Both the position numbers and the translations under genes were made by a program. Below the pieces are notes generated by a model. That model saw only the letters and a program-made list of their open reading frames with translations. It searched no databases and had not been told where the DNA came from. A stretch of 64,000 nucleotides of DNA from the NCBI GenBank assembly GCA_020631735.1, contig CM036167.1:1058988-1122987 (forward strand), given 5' to 3'. This stretch comes from Saccharum officinarum. Its lineage: Eukaryota; Streptophyta; Magnoliopsida; Poales; Poaceae. Shown one piece after another: positions 25,101 through 34,957 of this stretch (position 1 is the first letter of the stretch; every line of letters starts with the position of its first letter).

Positions 25101-27015
25101 TTAATATGGTGTGATATTCTAAGACATGCTACTTTTGTAATTGTTAGGTGTTAGGGCCTTAACTGAGGATGAGCAGCTTTATCTTAGGTTAAGTAGATTA
25201 GGTGAGTATTTCTCTACCGGAGAGGAAATTTGCACCTACTCTTTTGAAGTGATTTGAGTAGAGCGTTAAATTGTTGTAATACATTTCATTCCGAGCATAT
25301 TGCATCTTTCATTATGCATTCTTGGGATTTATTATGCACTCATACAATAGGTGTACCGGAGGGGGTGACACTCCTCGAATTCGAACAAGCAATACCGGAG
25401 GAGGTGCTGAGTCAACCGGAGGAATTAGCAGAAGAACCCAACGTCGGGGAAGCTCCGTCAGAAGATCTACCCGAGTGCCCTGACCACCGGCCTTCAACTT
25501 TTCTGAAAGGCAAGCCCCGGTGCATGCTGAACCCATCGTTTTATAAATTAATCTTGAGTATTTTAATTGTTTACTGCATTAAGTTGTAGGAGTTATATGA
25601 AAACACTTGTTGCATTATACCTGTCCTTGTCCAGATATCGTACTTAATCCTATTTTAGGTTTAGGCACGTGTCAATGCTTAGCCCTGCTTAGTACGGTAG
25701 AAGTCGGGTGATTTCCGGTCATCCGCGAGATGTAGGAAGGAGTCACGAGTGGCTCTATGGCTATCGTGAATGGAACCATGCTTAAAAATGAAATTAAGAC
25801 CGGGCGGGAGTTCGATAGTACAGCCGCAAGACACTTCACGTCTTGGGTGTGGAGCTATGCCCGTCTGAGTCGTTTAAGGACCGATTCGCTGTACGTCCTT
25901 GAGTCATGTTGAACGCAGTCTAATACTTAGTTGGCCGGATAACCCGTTCCGACCGCGAAGCCGAGTAATGTGGTTCAGGCCGGGAATCGAATGGTAGGTT
26001 GCTTCTTGGAGGAGAGAAAGGATGTGCTTGGGGACATTGGCGTGAGACCAAGGGGGGGTTAGAGTCCCTATCACCTGGCAGAGTGTCGCCCTTGGGGTCG
26101 CGACATTATTCGGACCCGCGATTCCTGAATCATATGAAACGGTGGCCTGTGCGACCCTGGCAGGGGTCTGCACGGTGAGTGTTAGAAATACCCCTCCAGC
26201 TGGATAGGAATTCGATTCGAATCGCCGTCGCTCCCGGTTAGTGAGCACTTGACTTGAGCAGCGGCAACGTAGATCTCATTAAATGAACTGGTGGTTAAGG
26301 GAATGATACAATGTTGCCACAATTCATACCTGCTCTGGATATAATGATGATAATTGTTTGATTACAACCAAGTGCATGTTTAGTACAGGTGCTAAGATAG
26401 ATGACAGGTAAATGCTAAAAATAACTGCTAGTACAGGCTACAAGAGTTTAAATTACTTATGCCTTTATGCAAAATGTTATGTCAGCTAGCCTCTTGTGTA
26501 AGCCTTGCATAATCCTTGGTGTCACTTTATTTCTGGTTTTCGACGGGTAAGTCTAGCTGAGTACATTCCAGTACTCAGGGTTTATTCCCTCCTGTTGCAG
26601 ATGACATGCTTTATCAGGGATTCTGCAAGACGTGTCTTCACCCTGCGGGTGATGATGACTAGATCACAAGGGCGTGATCGTCTTTATGTACTTTCCTCAT
26701 GCTTTTGCGAGATGTCGATCATCCAGACTGGCAGTATTTAATTAACTAGTGTGTGTGTTATGCTTCCGCTACTTTCAAACTTGGTTTGTATTATTTGCGA
26801 CTCCGTTTGTGTAAACTTATTTGAGAACTACTTGTGAAATGTATCGTATGATGTTGTATGTTGAATAATGCGATCCTGGTTGTAAGCAGTTTGGTTTGAA
26901 ATCCTTCGTGATTTCGATTGACTACCGGGATTATATGGGCTCAAGTTTGAAAATTTGAGCGCTTCGGTGCTTGTTTTCGTACTTGTGCTCTTATAATTTG
27001 GTCGGTTCTGTTACA
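22152..27015 (+). repeat. 3' LTR of gypsy copy 2 (LTR C, 4864 bp)
   Basis: TGTAACACTTCAAG to TTCTGTTACA. It is closer to LTR A of the other copy than to its own partner LTR B. Confidence 0.94.
25254..25589 (+). other. ORF inside LTR C, also in LTR A
   Basis: A 111-codon frame whose middle is acidic (EELAEEPNVGEAPSEDLPE). LTR A carries the same frame at 5638-5973 with a single visible residue difference; in LTR B a base loss truncates it. The first codon is not ATG and no family is recognised. It may be a spliced coding piece or chance. Confidence 0.25.
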
Positions 27016-27020
27016 GCGAG
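27016..27020. repeat. target-site duplication GCGAG, right copy
   Basis: Directly follows TGTTACA of LTR C and matches 10901-10905. Confidence 0.8.
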
Positions 27021-27664
27021 CGTGGAACAGCAGCAGCAGTCGCGCCTGTACGGCGCTCCCCAAAAACTTGATTTCCCGCCTACCCGAGCAGGTACGCTTG
27101 ACGGGAGAAGTTCCGGAGGCCTGCTACCAGTAGCCTCTGTGCGCGCAGAGGCTCTGGTCGGAGATGCAGCAGAGCAACTCGAGCTCAGGAAGGAGAAGGT
27201 AGCAGTGGCGGCTGGAGAGGGAGAAGCACACAAAAGGGATAGTTCCCTAGTGTGCAGACATGGGCCTTTATATAGGCGCGCCCCTGCCAGCTTCCCGTTA
27301 CACTCATGTCCGGGGGGATGAACCTGGACACGGTGGTTGGGAGTTGGGAGTTGGCGGCGGCGGCTAGGGTTTAGCCGTTGGGTGGCTCCCTGGCGGCGGC
27401 TAGGGTTTGCCCACGCCCACGGCCTCGGCCTCGACGCGGGCGGCTCGGCTCGGCTCGGCGGCGGCGGCGCGCGCGTGTGGCTCCCAGGTTCTCCTTCTCA
27501 ACTTGCTTATGAGAGCATCCCAATACTCACTATTTAAGTTGATTACCCTCTTAGTGATTAATCCATTTGGTACTAATCATTTTTGCACCTAACACTAATT
27601 GTGGGTCTTTGAGGTTTATTGAATTATTAGATTAAGTAATGGGTTTGGCCCAATAATCCTAACA
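27016..27664 (-). repeat. copia LTR, 5' portion, separated from its element by gypsy copy 2
   Basis: On the minus strand it begins TGTTAGGATTATTGGGCC (from 27664), has a TATA-like CTATATAAAGG near 27270-27280, and runs into the gypsy insertion at 27016. It continues left of the insertion at 10905. This assigns it to the copia element at 7496-10905. Confidence 0.7.
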
Positions 27665-28296
27665 GAATTGGGGCGCGGCTAGGCGAAACTAGCAGGGCTA
27701 GCAAGTTGACCTTGACCCTCTCCATAGTCTCCATCTCCACCCGCAGGTCTTTGTGTGGTAGAATGTGGATTTGGAATGAGAGGATAAGACGAGTGACGAT
27801 GGTACCATGGAGTAATAGTAGAAGATAAGGATGGCTTTTGCCCTTCGTGGATGAGCTAAGTCCATGGACCATGGGTCCACTACACATGCAAGATCAAGAG
27901 TGTAGTAGAGAAGAAAAGGCCTATTCTTGAATTCCAAACACCTCTTTTTTTTCCTCATATGTACTTTCCATCGTTCCAACAAAATTGAAGTTCTAAGATT
28001 TATTTTATATAGTACATGTTTTTTCTTATAAAATCACAATCGTTAAATAAATCTTCTGAGACGCAAATTATACATGTAATTGGGAAAAGATGTATGTCCC
28101 GTTCCAATGCATATGCACATTTACTAGATGGCATAGTGTTCGATCCTAAAGACGTGTCTAGCAACAGTACAAAGTCTAACTCCAAGATGTAGTGGACCAA
28201 ATGATGTGATCATTAAAAAATATCTGAGTCAAAATCGTCAAGCTAACTACGTAATAAGTTGTACATCCTGTTGTAATACACGGGTACTTTTGCTAG
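27665..28296 (+). mobile_element. Helitron-like 3' end
   Basis: The sequence ends with a motif typical of grass Helitrons: CCTGTTGTAATACACGGG, then TACTTTTGCTAG at 28285-28296, followed by host T. CTAG ends and insertion before T are Helitron hallmarks. The TC start was not found; the copia LTR sits directly left, so the copia element may have inserted into it. No coding sequence is recognised. Confidence 0.5.
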
Positions 28297-28353
28297 TAAA
28301 TACATAAGTTTGAATAATAATGGTGTGATACCAAAGATATATATGAATATTAT

Positions 28354-28820
28354 TGTCGACTAAAACTGCAAGGCAGTCCACCGAGGGGTATCCCACGATG
28401 GTAGATTTGTCGTAAAGGTGACGAGATCAGAAGCGAGATGGTGACAAGACACAAGGTTTAGACAGGTTCAGGCCGTCAGCTTGACATCATACTCTAGTCC
28501 TGTGTCCCATCGGTTTGTATTGGCTATCGTATATGATTGTGTGTGTTTTGAGGGGTCCCCTATACGCCTTATATAGCCTGGGGGTAGGGTTACATGCCGA
28601 TCAGGCCAGAGTCCGATCGGGTAAGAGATAATCTATACATAGAATCATATATTCGGCATATCCTAACAAATTCTATGCTATCTCTAGGATGTCGCTGAGA
28701 TGTCTTGCGGCGTGCGCCGAGCTGTGCCGTGCGCCGCAAACCTCCGTCTTGTGGGCTGGACAACCCCTTGCGATGCGGCCCATGTCTTGTCCTATGGATA
28801 TGGGGGGTATATCTCCCACA
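28354..28820 (-). repeat. left LTR (3' LTR, 467 bp)
   Basis: Plus-strand ends are TGTCGACTAAAA and ATATCTCCCACA. It aligns with 32601-33010 without gaps over its first 48 bases and carries about 57 bp that the other LTR lacks (near 28425-28490). Confidence 0.85.
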
Positions 28821-29511
28821 GCTAGTCCCCGAGCGCCTTGTATCCTTCTGAGCAACGCCGTCTTCATCTTGTTCGAGCGGTTTAACTTGAAGCCGATCAG
28901 TTTACTGGTAATCCGAGCGGAGATAATTAAAGCCGACCAGTTTAACCGGTAATCTAAGCGGGGATAATTGAAGCCAACCAGTTAACTGGTCGGCAGGCCT
29001 CAGACTTGCACGAGCAAAGCTTGCCAGAAGGATTAATGGGCTCAAGATAAAATTTAAAAATTCTTCACCTTAGGCGAAGTGTACACTTAGACTCTTTAGT
29101 CAATAAAGAGAGTAAATAAAAAAAGAGCACTACATTCACCGCGAGGTGAAGTGTAGCCACTTACTCCCCGAGTCTGCTAGAAGATGAAGAAATAAATCTT
29201 ATAGCAGGGTCAAAGAAAATAAGTCAGAAAGCTTGCCAACGTCATCTGGCATGTGCGTATCAAGACCCCAGACGTGCTGCCCAAGATCAGCACCCTGATC
29301 CAAATAGCATAGAGCAACTTGATAGCACGCCGATAAGACGTAGCAAGATCCGACCGCCATGGGAGTCCCCAGCTTAGCTGGCAACTCTTGCACGAAGAAA
29401 CCGAAGGTCAAGGAGTCCCCAGCGTAGTTGACGACGCTTGCACGAAGAATCCGAACGTCGAGGAGTCCCCAGCTTAGCTGACGAGCCCCCAGCGTAGCTG
29501 ATGATGAAGCC
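28821..29511 (-). other. internal region, left part
   Basis: Non-coding as far as I can see. It holds imperfect palindromes built on ACCAGTT/AACTGGT (28880-29000) and a repeated phrase AGTCCCCAGCNTAG (29365-29505). Confidence 0.6.
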
Positions 29512-30632
29512 TGTCGGTGTCACATAACCACCGGCTAGTAATTTGTGTGATTGCGCATTTAGGCTCGGATGGCTGAGCTAAGTTGGGCACAAGAGGTTTA
29601 TACTGGTTCGGACGGAACGTCCCTAGTCCAGTTGCGGTGCTCATGCTACCCGCTCTTTGTTGAGTTTGCAGTAGGGGTTACAAACAGGCGAGAGAGAGAG
29701 CTCCGAAGTCTCTATGGTGTGTGCGTTTGTTGCTGTGTGCTGATGAACTGAGAAGTTCCGAGAGCCCTCTTCCTTTAGAAGGGTCCCAAGGCCTCTCTTT
29801 TATAGATCAAGAGAGGAGGCTTGGGGTACACGGCAAAAGGAGGAAGGAAGAAGAGAAAAAGAAGAAGCGCCAGGGAAGAGGCTCCTGTGGCGGTGCTGCT
29901 TCTTCTCCCACGGGCGGGCCCCTCTGGCTCGGATGTCGAGGACGGGGGTGGCCCTTCATGTTGTCATGCCGTTGTCGTAGCTGGCAATGATGGCATGCCA
30001 TTCGCCCAACCGTCACATCTTGTTCTGCCACAACGTGCAGCGTGGCTTGCGGCGCCTTCCACGGCCCCCTTGTCTGGGGCCGTACCGAGTGTAGACGGTG
30101 CAGTGCTGGTCTGCCGGTCAATGTAGCGCGGGGCGCCCCTAAGAGTAACGCGACGTGGCTACGGCAGTCTTAGGGCGCGACGATTTCAATGCCGTGACGT
30201 GGCGCCGCGACATTAATTGTTTGCTTGCTGAGACAAGGAGAGACAGCTTGAGCCCTCCGTGGGCCCGGATAATGTCTTGCCTGACCCCTAGGTTCCCCCG
30301 AGCCATCGGGCAAGGCGGAGACTCCCCTGGAAGGGTCAGGCGAGGCGAGATCGGCATTTATCGGGCCGGCAGGACCAGGGCCTGTGCCTCAACCATCAGG
30401 CGGGGCGGGACTCACGCTCTCTCTCTCTCTCTCGCCCCGCGCCTCCAGGGGTCGAGCGAGGCGGAGCTTGCGCCTTGCTCATCTGGTGGGCTAAGGAGGA
30501 TAGTGGAGCCGCTCCCGCGCGGGTCTGGGCCTTCCTTGTAGAGGCCCATAACCCTGCCCGGGCCGTGCTCCGTGAGCCTCGGCGGCCTGCTTAGGGCCCT
30601 TTATCCGGATACCTTAATATTGGTACCCGACA
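29512..30632 (-). mobile_element. solo LTR of a gypsy element (1121 bp)
   Basis: Plus-strand ends are TGTCGGTGTCAC and GGTACCCGACA, with a perfect 5-bp duplication AAGCC at 29507-29511 and 30633-30637. On the minus strand a TATA box (TATAAAAGAG near 29800) fits an LTR promoter. No internal region remains, the usual result of recombination between two LTRs. The ORFs in it are not recognisable proteins. Confidence 0.85.
30416..30434 (+). repeat. (CT)n microsatellite
   Basis: About nine CT units inside the solo LTR. Confidence 0.9.
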
Positions 30633-30637
30633 AAGCC

Positions 30638-32582
30638 CAAGTGACGAATAATCCAACCAGTTGGTCGGCGAAGAAGCGAGCACCGAGCAGCCCAACCAAC
30701 TGGTCGGCGGTGAAGTGAAAGTCGAGTAGAAATGAGTGCCAAACAGTCCGACCAACTGGTCGGCGACAAAGTCCATAGCGGTCCGACCAGTTGATCGGTG
30801 AAAAAATCCGACTGCCAGGTGGTGCGACCACCCGGACGATGATTCATTTGTCCTTCTTGAATGATCCTAGTCCCCGAGAGTAAAAAATAGCTCGTGGACC
30901 AAACCAGGCCCCTGCAAGACAAATATGGAGAATGGGTAGTACATGATGTAAAATATATAAACTCTGGAGAAAAATCAGCAGAGATGAAATAGCATATGCC
31001 GCTCGGCGATCAGTTGTAGATAAACATTATGTTTGTTTGGAGTTGTTCATATTTTAAATATGAGTAACTGCCTTTTCAGTTGGTTCTGCATTGCATCACC
31101 AGCCCCAACTAGCCCAAACTCTATAGCGCAGAGTGGTCGGCACCCGTGTATGCATAAAAGAAAGAGCGTTGCCAAGGAGCCGTTGCCGACTGTCCATACA
31201 CAGAGCGTGGCTTGTGCGCGTGTAGGAGCGAAGTCGAGGACAGGGCTGTCTCTAGATGACACAAATAAGATCGTAGCTGGTCGGCGAGTCGGTGAACAAA
31301 TGGAGTGCATGGAGAACGATCGGAGTATCTTAAACATGGAGAAATTAATTGTAGAGAACGGACTGGAGAAATAATAATTGGAGAAACATGGCGACGAGAA
31401 AAACTGTATTAAATGCAGATATAGAAAAGTACTTATCTTTTAGTCAGTTGATCGGCGGCGTATGACGTTATCTGGTCGGTGTTGACGAAATTGCTCGGCC
31501 CTCGAGCTCTCCGGCCTGTCATCACGGCGGTGGTCGTGGTCGTCATAGTGCCGTTCTTCGCGACGATCATCATTGCGACGTGGCAGACGATCAGAATGAG
31601 GTCGGCGACTCGGGCGGCTCGCTCGATGACGTGGGCTGCTCGCTGAACGGCTCGCTTAGCGGCTCGGCGGTGGCTCGACATGGCTCGCTAGACGGCTCGT
31701 ATGTACTGGAGTCCGAGTTGTCTGAAGTTGATTCGCGTATCGCTGGCTAGGCTCGTACGTCGGCGCCATGCTCAACTAGGTCACTGGCCTTGCTTCCATG
31801 GAGTAGCGTGGCCAAGTAGAATGAAATCCCTTGTTTGCTTGTGGTCAATTAATCGCCTTGCGTATATGGTGCATGTATACGTGCAAGTTGGCTTGCACGC
31901 CGGATCAGCTTGCTTGTTTGCTATTGGCTTGCATTACTCCGTGTCCTCCTTGCTGGCTTGTTGTTCATCTTGTTGATACGACGACACCCTAAAATCCATC
32001 AGGTTCCGTGCGGTGCTGCCGTAGAGGCCCAGAGAGCGTCGCCTGTATACGGATCCTTCGCTGCTTTCTTGGTAGCAGATGGAAACGTACGCACCCTGGG
32101 ACGTGTACATCTTGGATTTGGATCCCTGTCAAAACGATCATGTGTATATGTAGATATCTGGACACATACTGTTTTGGATATTATAGATTTAAGATTAAAA
32201 ATTGACTTAGCTTGTGCGAAGTGGAGGAGTCGCCCGATCAGCTGATGGAGAATCTCCATACGTGTATACGCCTCTGGATCTTGTCAGCTGATACACGTGT
32301 GGTGCCGCCTAGTACTCCGAACTCCGCAGCCTAGGGCCACGGTTGATGATACATCGAGCCGGATGTAGATCGACAAGGAAAATAGGAGCGCCATGTCTTG
32401 TCGCCGATGCCAAGCCTGATACGCAGAGCCGCGAGCGCCGAGCAGGATCTACGGCTTGACTCCACGTATCGAAACTGCTGCCGTGAATTAGCAACAGGTT
32501 GCACCGTGACGTCGGTTCACCACGGATGATGTTGACGTTGATTTTGAGATCCATCTGGTTCGCCGGAGATTTAAGCGCACAG
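30638..32582 (-). other. internal region, right part, with gag-like remnant
   Basis: 30650-30800 holds further ACCAGTTGGT palindromes. Around 31440-31700 the minus strand encodes an arginine- and aspartate-rich stretch (HYDDHDHRRDDRP in one frame) like the linker of gypsy Gag proteins, but it is short and broken. The remainder shows no recognised coding sequence. Confidence 0.4.
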
Positions 32583-32600
32583 CCTACCTGCCACGCCAAC
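32583..32600 (-). promoter_or_regulatory. primer-binding site-like sequence
   Basis: Reading minus from 32600: GTTGGCGTGGCAGGTAGG. TTGGCG...CAGGTAGG starts are common directly after grass gypsy 5' LTRs. It sets the orientation of the element. Confidence 0.55.
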
Positions 32601-33010
32601 TGTCAACTAAAGATGCTCGACAGTCAACCGAAGGATATCCCACAATGGTAGATTTGCCGTAGAGGTGAGCGATAAGACATGCCCTAGTCCTGTGTCCCGT
32701 CGGTTTGTATTGGCTATCGTATATAATTGCGTGTGTCTTGAGGGGGTCCCCTACCCGCCTTATATAGCCCGAGAGTAGGGTAACATGCCGATCAGGCCAT
32801 AGTCCGATCGGATAAGAGATAATCTATACATGGTATCATACATTCGGCATATCATAACAAATTCTACGCTATCTCCAGGATGTCACCGAGATGTCTTGCG
32901 GCGTGTGCCAAGCTGTGCCGTGCGCCACAAACCTCCGTCTTGTGGGCTGGACCGCCCCTTGCGATGCGGCTCATGTCTTGTTCAGTGGATACCGGGGTAT
33001 ATCCCCCATA
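32601..33010 (-). repeat. right LTR (5' LTR, 410 bp)
   Basis: Plus-strand start TGTCAACTAAAG, end ATATCCCCCATA. The last base pair is CA mutated to TA relative to the left LTR. Confidence 0.85.
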
Positions 33011-33144
33011 ATTATTTCCTACTCATATAGAACATATAAAATAGGGACTTAAAATATAGGGACCCTTATTTTTGGATGAAAAAGACCTTTATTGGAGTTG
33101 AGTGCTAAAAGTAGAGTTCCAGAAAATATAAATCCATACTCAAA

Positions 33145-33232
33145 AAATAGGAGATGGACTCTATTTTAGGGGGTCATTTGGTTCAAAAAAATAGGAGAGG
33201 GACTCTACTTTAGGGGTCATTTGGTACCGCTC
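33145..33232 (+). repeat. 44-bp imperfect tandem duplication
   Basis: The phrase AATAGGAGANGGACTCTA followed by a run ending GGGGTCATTTGGT occurs twice in a row. Confidence 0.6.
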
Positions 33233-33366
33233 CAACGCCACAGAAGCCATAGCAAAAGCACCGTTTCAGCAGCTCCACCTCTGTATAAAACAGCTCCTCC
33301 ACGTCATCCAGAAACGCTTCTCTCCCTTGCGCCTTCGGCTCTGTCGGAGGAGCACCAAACAGGGCC
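33213..33366. mobile_element. Tourist-like MITE (154 bp)
   Basis: The ends GGGGTCATTTGGT and the complement of ACCAAACAGGGCC form imperfect terminal inverted repeats. TTA flanks both sides (33210-33212 and 33367-33369), the duplication expected of PIF/Harbinger elements. Non-coding. Confidence 0.6.
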
Positions 33367-33647
33367 TTAGAGGCCACTCTCACTGCTACATATGCTCTTA
33401 GCATTATTAATCCAATGTTCCGAAGGTTCCATTCCAATTTGGTCCAATTAGGTCCATGATTTCAATTTATCCAATGTTCCAAGGGTCCATTGCAATTTGG
33501 TCCAATTTGAAGGTCCATGAGTCACAGGAAAAAGAAAAAGATACTCGGACATTGCCCGCCTGTGTCTGTGTTTCGCGCGCCCGCACGGGTACCGCTCGCG
33601 CCCCCTCCCACTTCCCACGCACATCCTATGTGCAACAACCGATTTAT

Positions 33648-34020
33648 TTTTAAAACATTCAGATATAACACTTGCAATATATAAAAGAAGACAGATAAAA
33701 CACTTGAAACATGCATCTGAAACACTTGTAAAAACACCTTAAAACACTTGAAAACCATTGCAAACATACGCAACATCCAGATAAAACACTTATAACATAT
33801 TTGTGAAACATATGTAACATCTAGATAAACACGCTTGCAACATACGTCTGAATAACAAATGAAACATTGGGAACAGAGGCTTGCAACATACTTGTACAAC
33901 CATTGCAACATATGCAATATCCCGATCTATTTTTGCAACATCTGTATGAAACACTTGCAATATACCTCTAAAACATCTGAAACACTTGAAACATATACTT
34001 GCAACATGCACTTTCAGCAC
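33648..34020 (+). repeat. AT-rich degenerate array of AAACACTTGNAACAT units
   Basis: Roughly twenty spaced copies of variants such as AAACACTTG and GCAACATA occur in 370 bases. Together with the GC-rich segment 34040-34330 it is probably part of one unnamed non-coding transposon. Confidence 0.6.
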
Positions 34021-34039
34021 AACATCTCTTGCTACTTAG

Positions 34040-34330
34040 GAGAATGGAGGGTCGTTGACGTGTGGAGTTCACCTGAGGCAACGGTTTGGCGGCAGCGGCT
34101 CCACGACGCGGCTGGGAGGTAGTGGCCACACGACTAGAAGAGGGCAGCCGCTGGCAGGCTCGGCAGCCAAGCGCCGTGACTCTAAGCGCGGCGGCACGCC
34201 ACACCTGGTAGGGCCAGCAGCCGAGCGCTGTGCCTCGAAGGCGGCAGGCCGCGTGCCGGGCAATGGAGGACGTTGCGGGTGCCTCGCGGTGGCCATTGCC
34301 CCTCGAGCGAATAGGAGCGGAGATGATTTT
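34040..34330 (+). other. GC-rich non-coding stretch
   Basis: Open frames exist on both strands but have no recognisable domain. I see no gene. Confidence 0.4.
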
Positions 34331-34617
34331 TTTTAGAAACTCTCAAGCAAATAGGAGGGTATAGTTAGGCTGGCGACGCAGCCCACCAAGGGAGCATCGG
34401 GGCGGACGAACGCCCACTTCACAACATTACCGTTTAAGAAACTCACAAATGAATAGGAGGGTAGTTGAGCTGGCATCTCGGCCCACTAAGGAAGCATCCG
34501 GTCACAGGCTCATAGCATTACTATATGAGAAACTCCCAAGCGGATAGAAAAGGGTAATTGAGCTAGCATCTCGGGCCACCGAGGGAGCGCCCAGACGCCC
34601 GCTTCACAGCATTACCG
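34331..34617 (+). repeat. three tandem copies of a ~95-bp unit
   Basis: Each copy starts near AGAAACTC.CAA, contains TAGNTGAGCTGGCATCTCGG-like sequence and ends CATTACCG or CATTACTA (34331-34432, 34433-34522, 34523-34617). Non-coding. Confidence 0.65.
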
Positions 34618-34957
34618 AAAAGAAAAGCATCATTGCGCCAGCAGCTTCAGGGCCTCACACTTTGCATGCTGTTCCGTCGAAGTGTTTCGGGAACCAGACA
34701 AGGGAAACCAAAAACACAGCGGAGATTAAAATAAACAAGAAGCTTACACCCCCATCTAACCAACTACTGTAGGAACTTGTCTGTGTTATCAGTTGTTACA
34801 TGCTATATAAACCTCATAACCACTAAATTAACGAGATGATACATTCGAATACTACATACCCTGAAGGCCTTGCCCATCTTTCCATCAGCCTATTCTCTAC
34901 TCTAATGACTCTTCTTCCCACAAACATGGGACCAAAGGAAAACAAAAAACAAGAAAA

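Larger units (their letters stand above)
10907..27015 (+). mobile_element. Ty3/gypsy chromovirus, copy 2, both LTRs present
   Basis: This is a structurally complete element of about 16.1 kb: 5' LTR 10907-15708, primer-binding site 15711-15722, an extra ORF 16482-17096, gag-protease 17754-19253 (frame-broken), pol to 22156, polypurine tract just before 22152, 3' LTR 22152-27015, and GCGAG on both sides. It interrupts a copia LTR. Gag with a CCHC knuckle, pol with RT before integrase, and a terminal chromodomain make it a chromovirus, probably Tekay/Del lineage. The extra ORF before gag is the unusual part. As written it could not make an uninterrupted Gag-Pol. Confidence 0.95.
28354..33010 (-). 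mobile_element. non-autonomous gypsy-like LTR element with solo-LTR insertion
   Basis: Two LTRs in direct orientation (28354-28820 and 32601-33010) are flanked by a perfect 5-bp duplication ATTAT (28349-28353 and 33011-33015). Signals place it on the minus strand: the primer-binding-like TTGGCGTGGCAGGTAGG lies next to the right LTR, a TATA box CTATATAAGG is in each LTR, and the polypurine-like CTCGGGGACTAGC lies next to the left LTR. The internal part has no recognisable pol; only a weak gag-like remnant is seen. It therefore looks non-autonomous. Confidence 0.85.

Noticed and set aside
31047..32245. ORFs of about 100 codons in the internal region of the non-autonomous element
   Set aside because: Overlapping frames on both strands, no recognisable domain.
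33522..34020. Cysteine-rich protein on the minus strand
   Set aside because: It is a by-product of translating the AAACACTTG/GCAACATA array.
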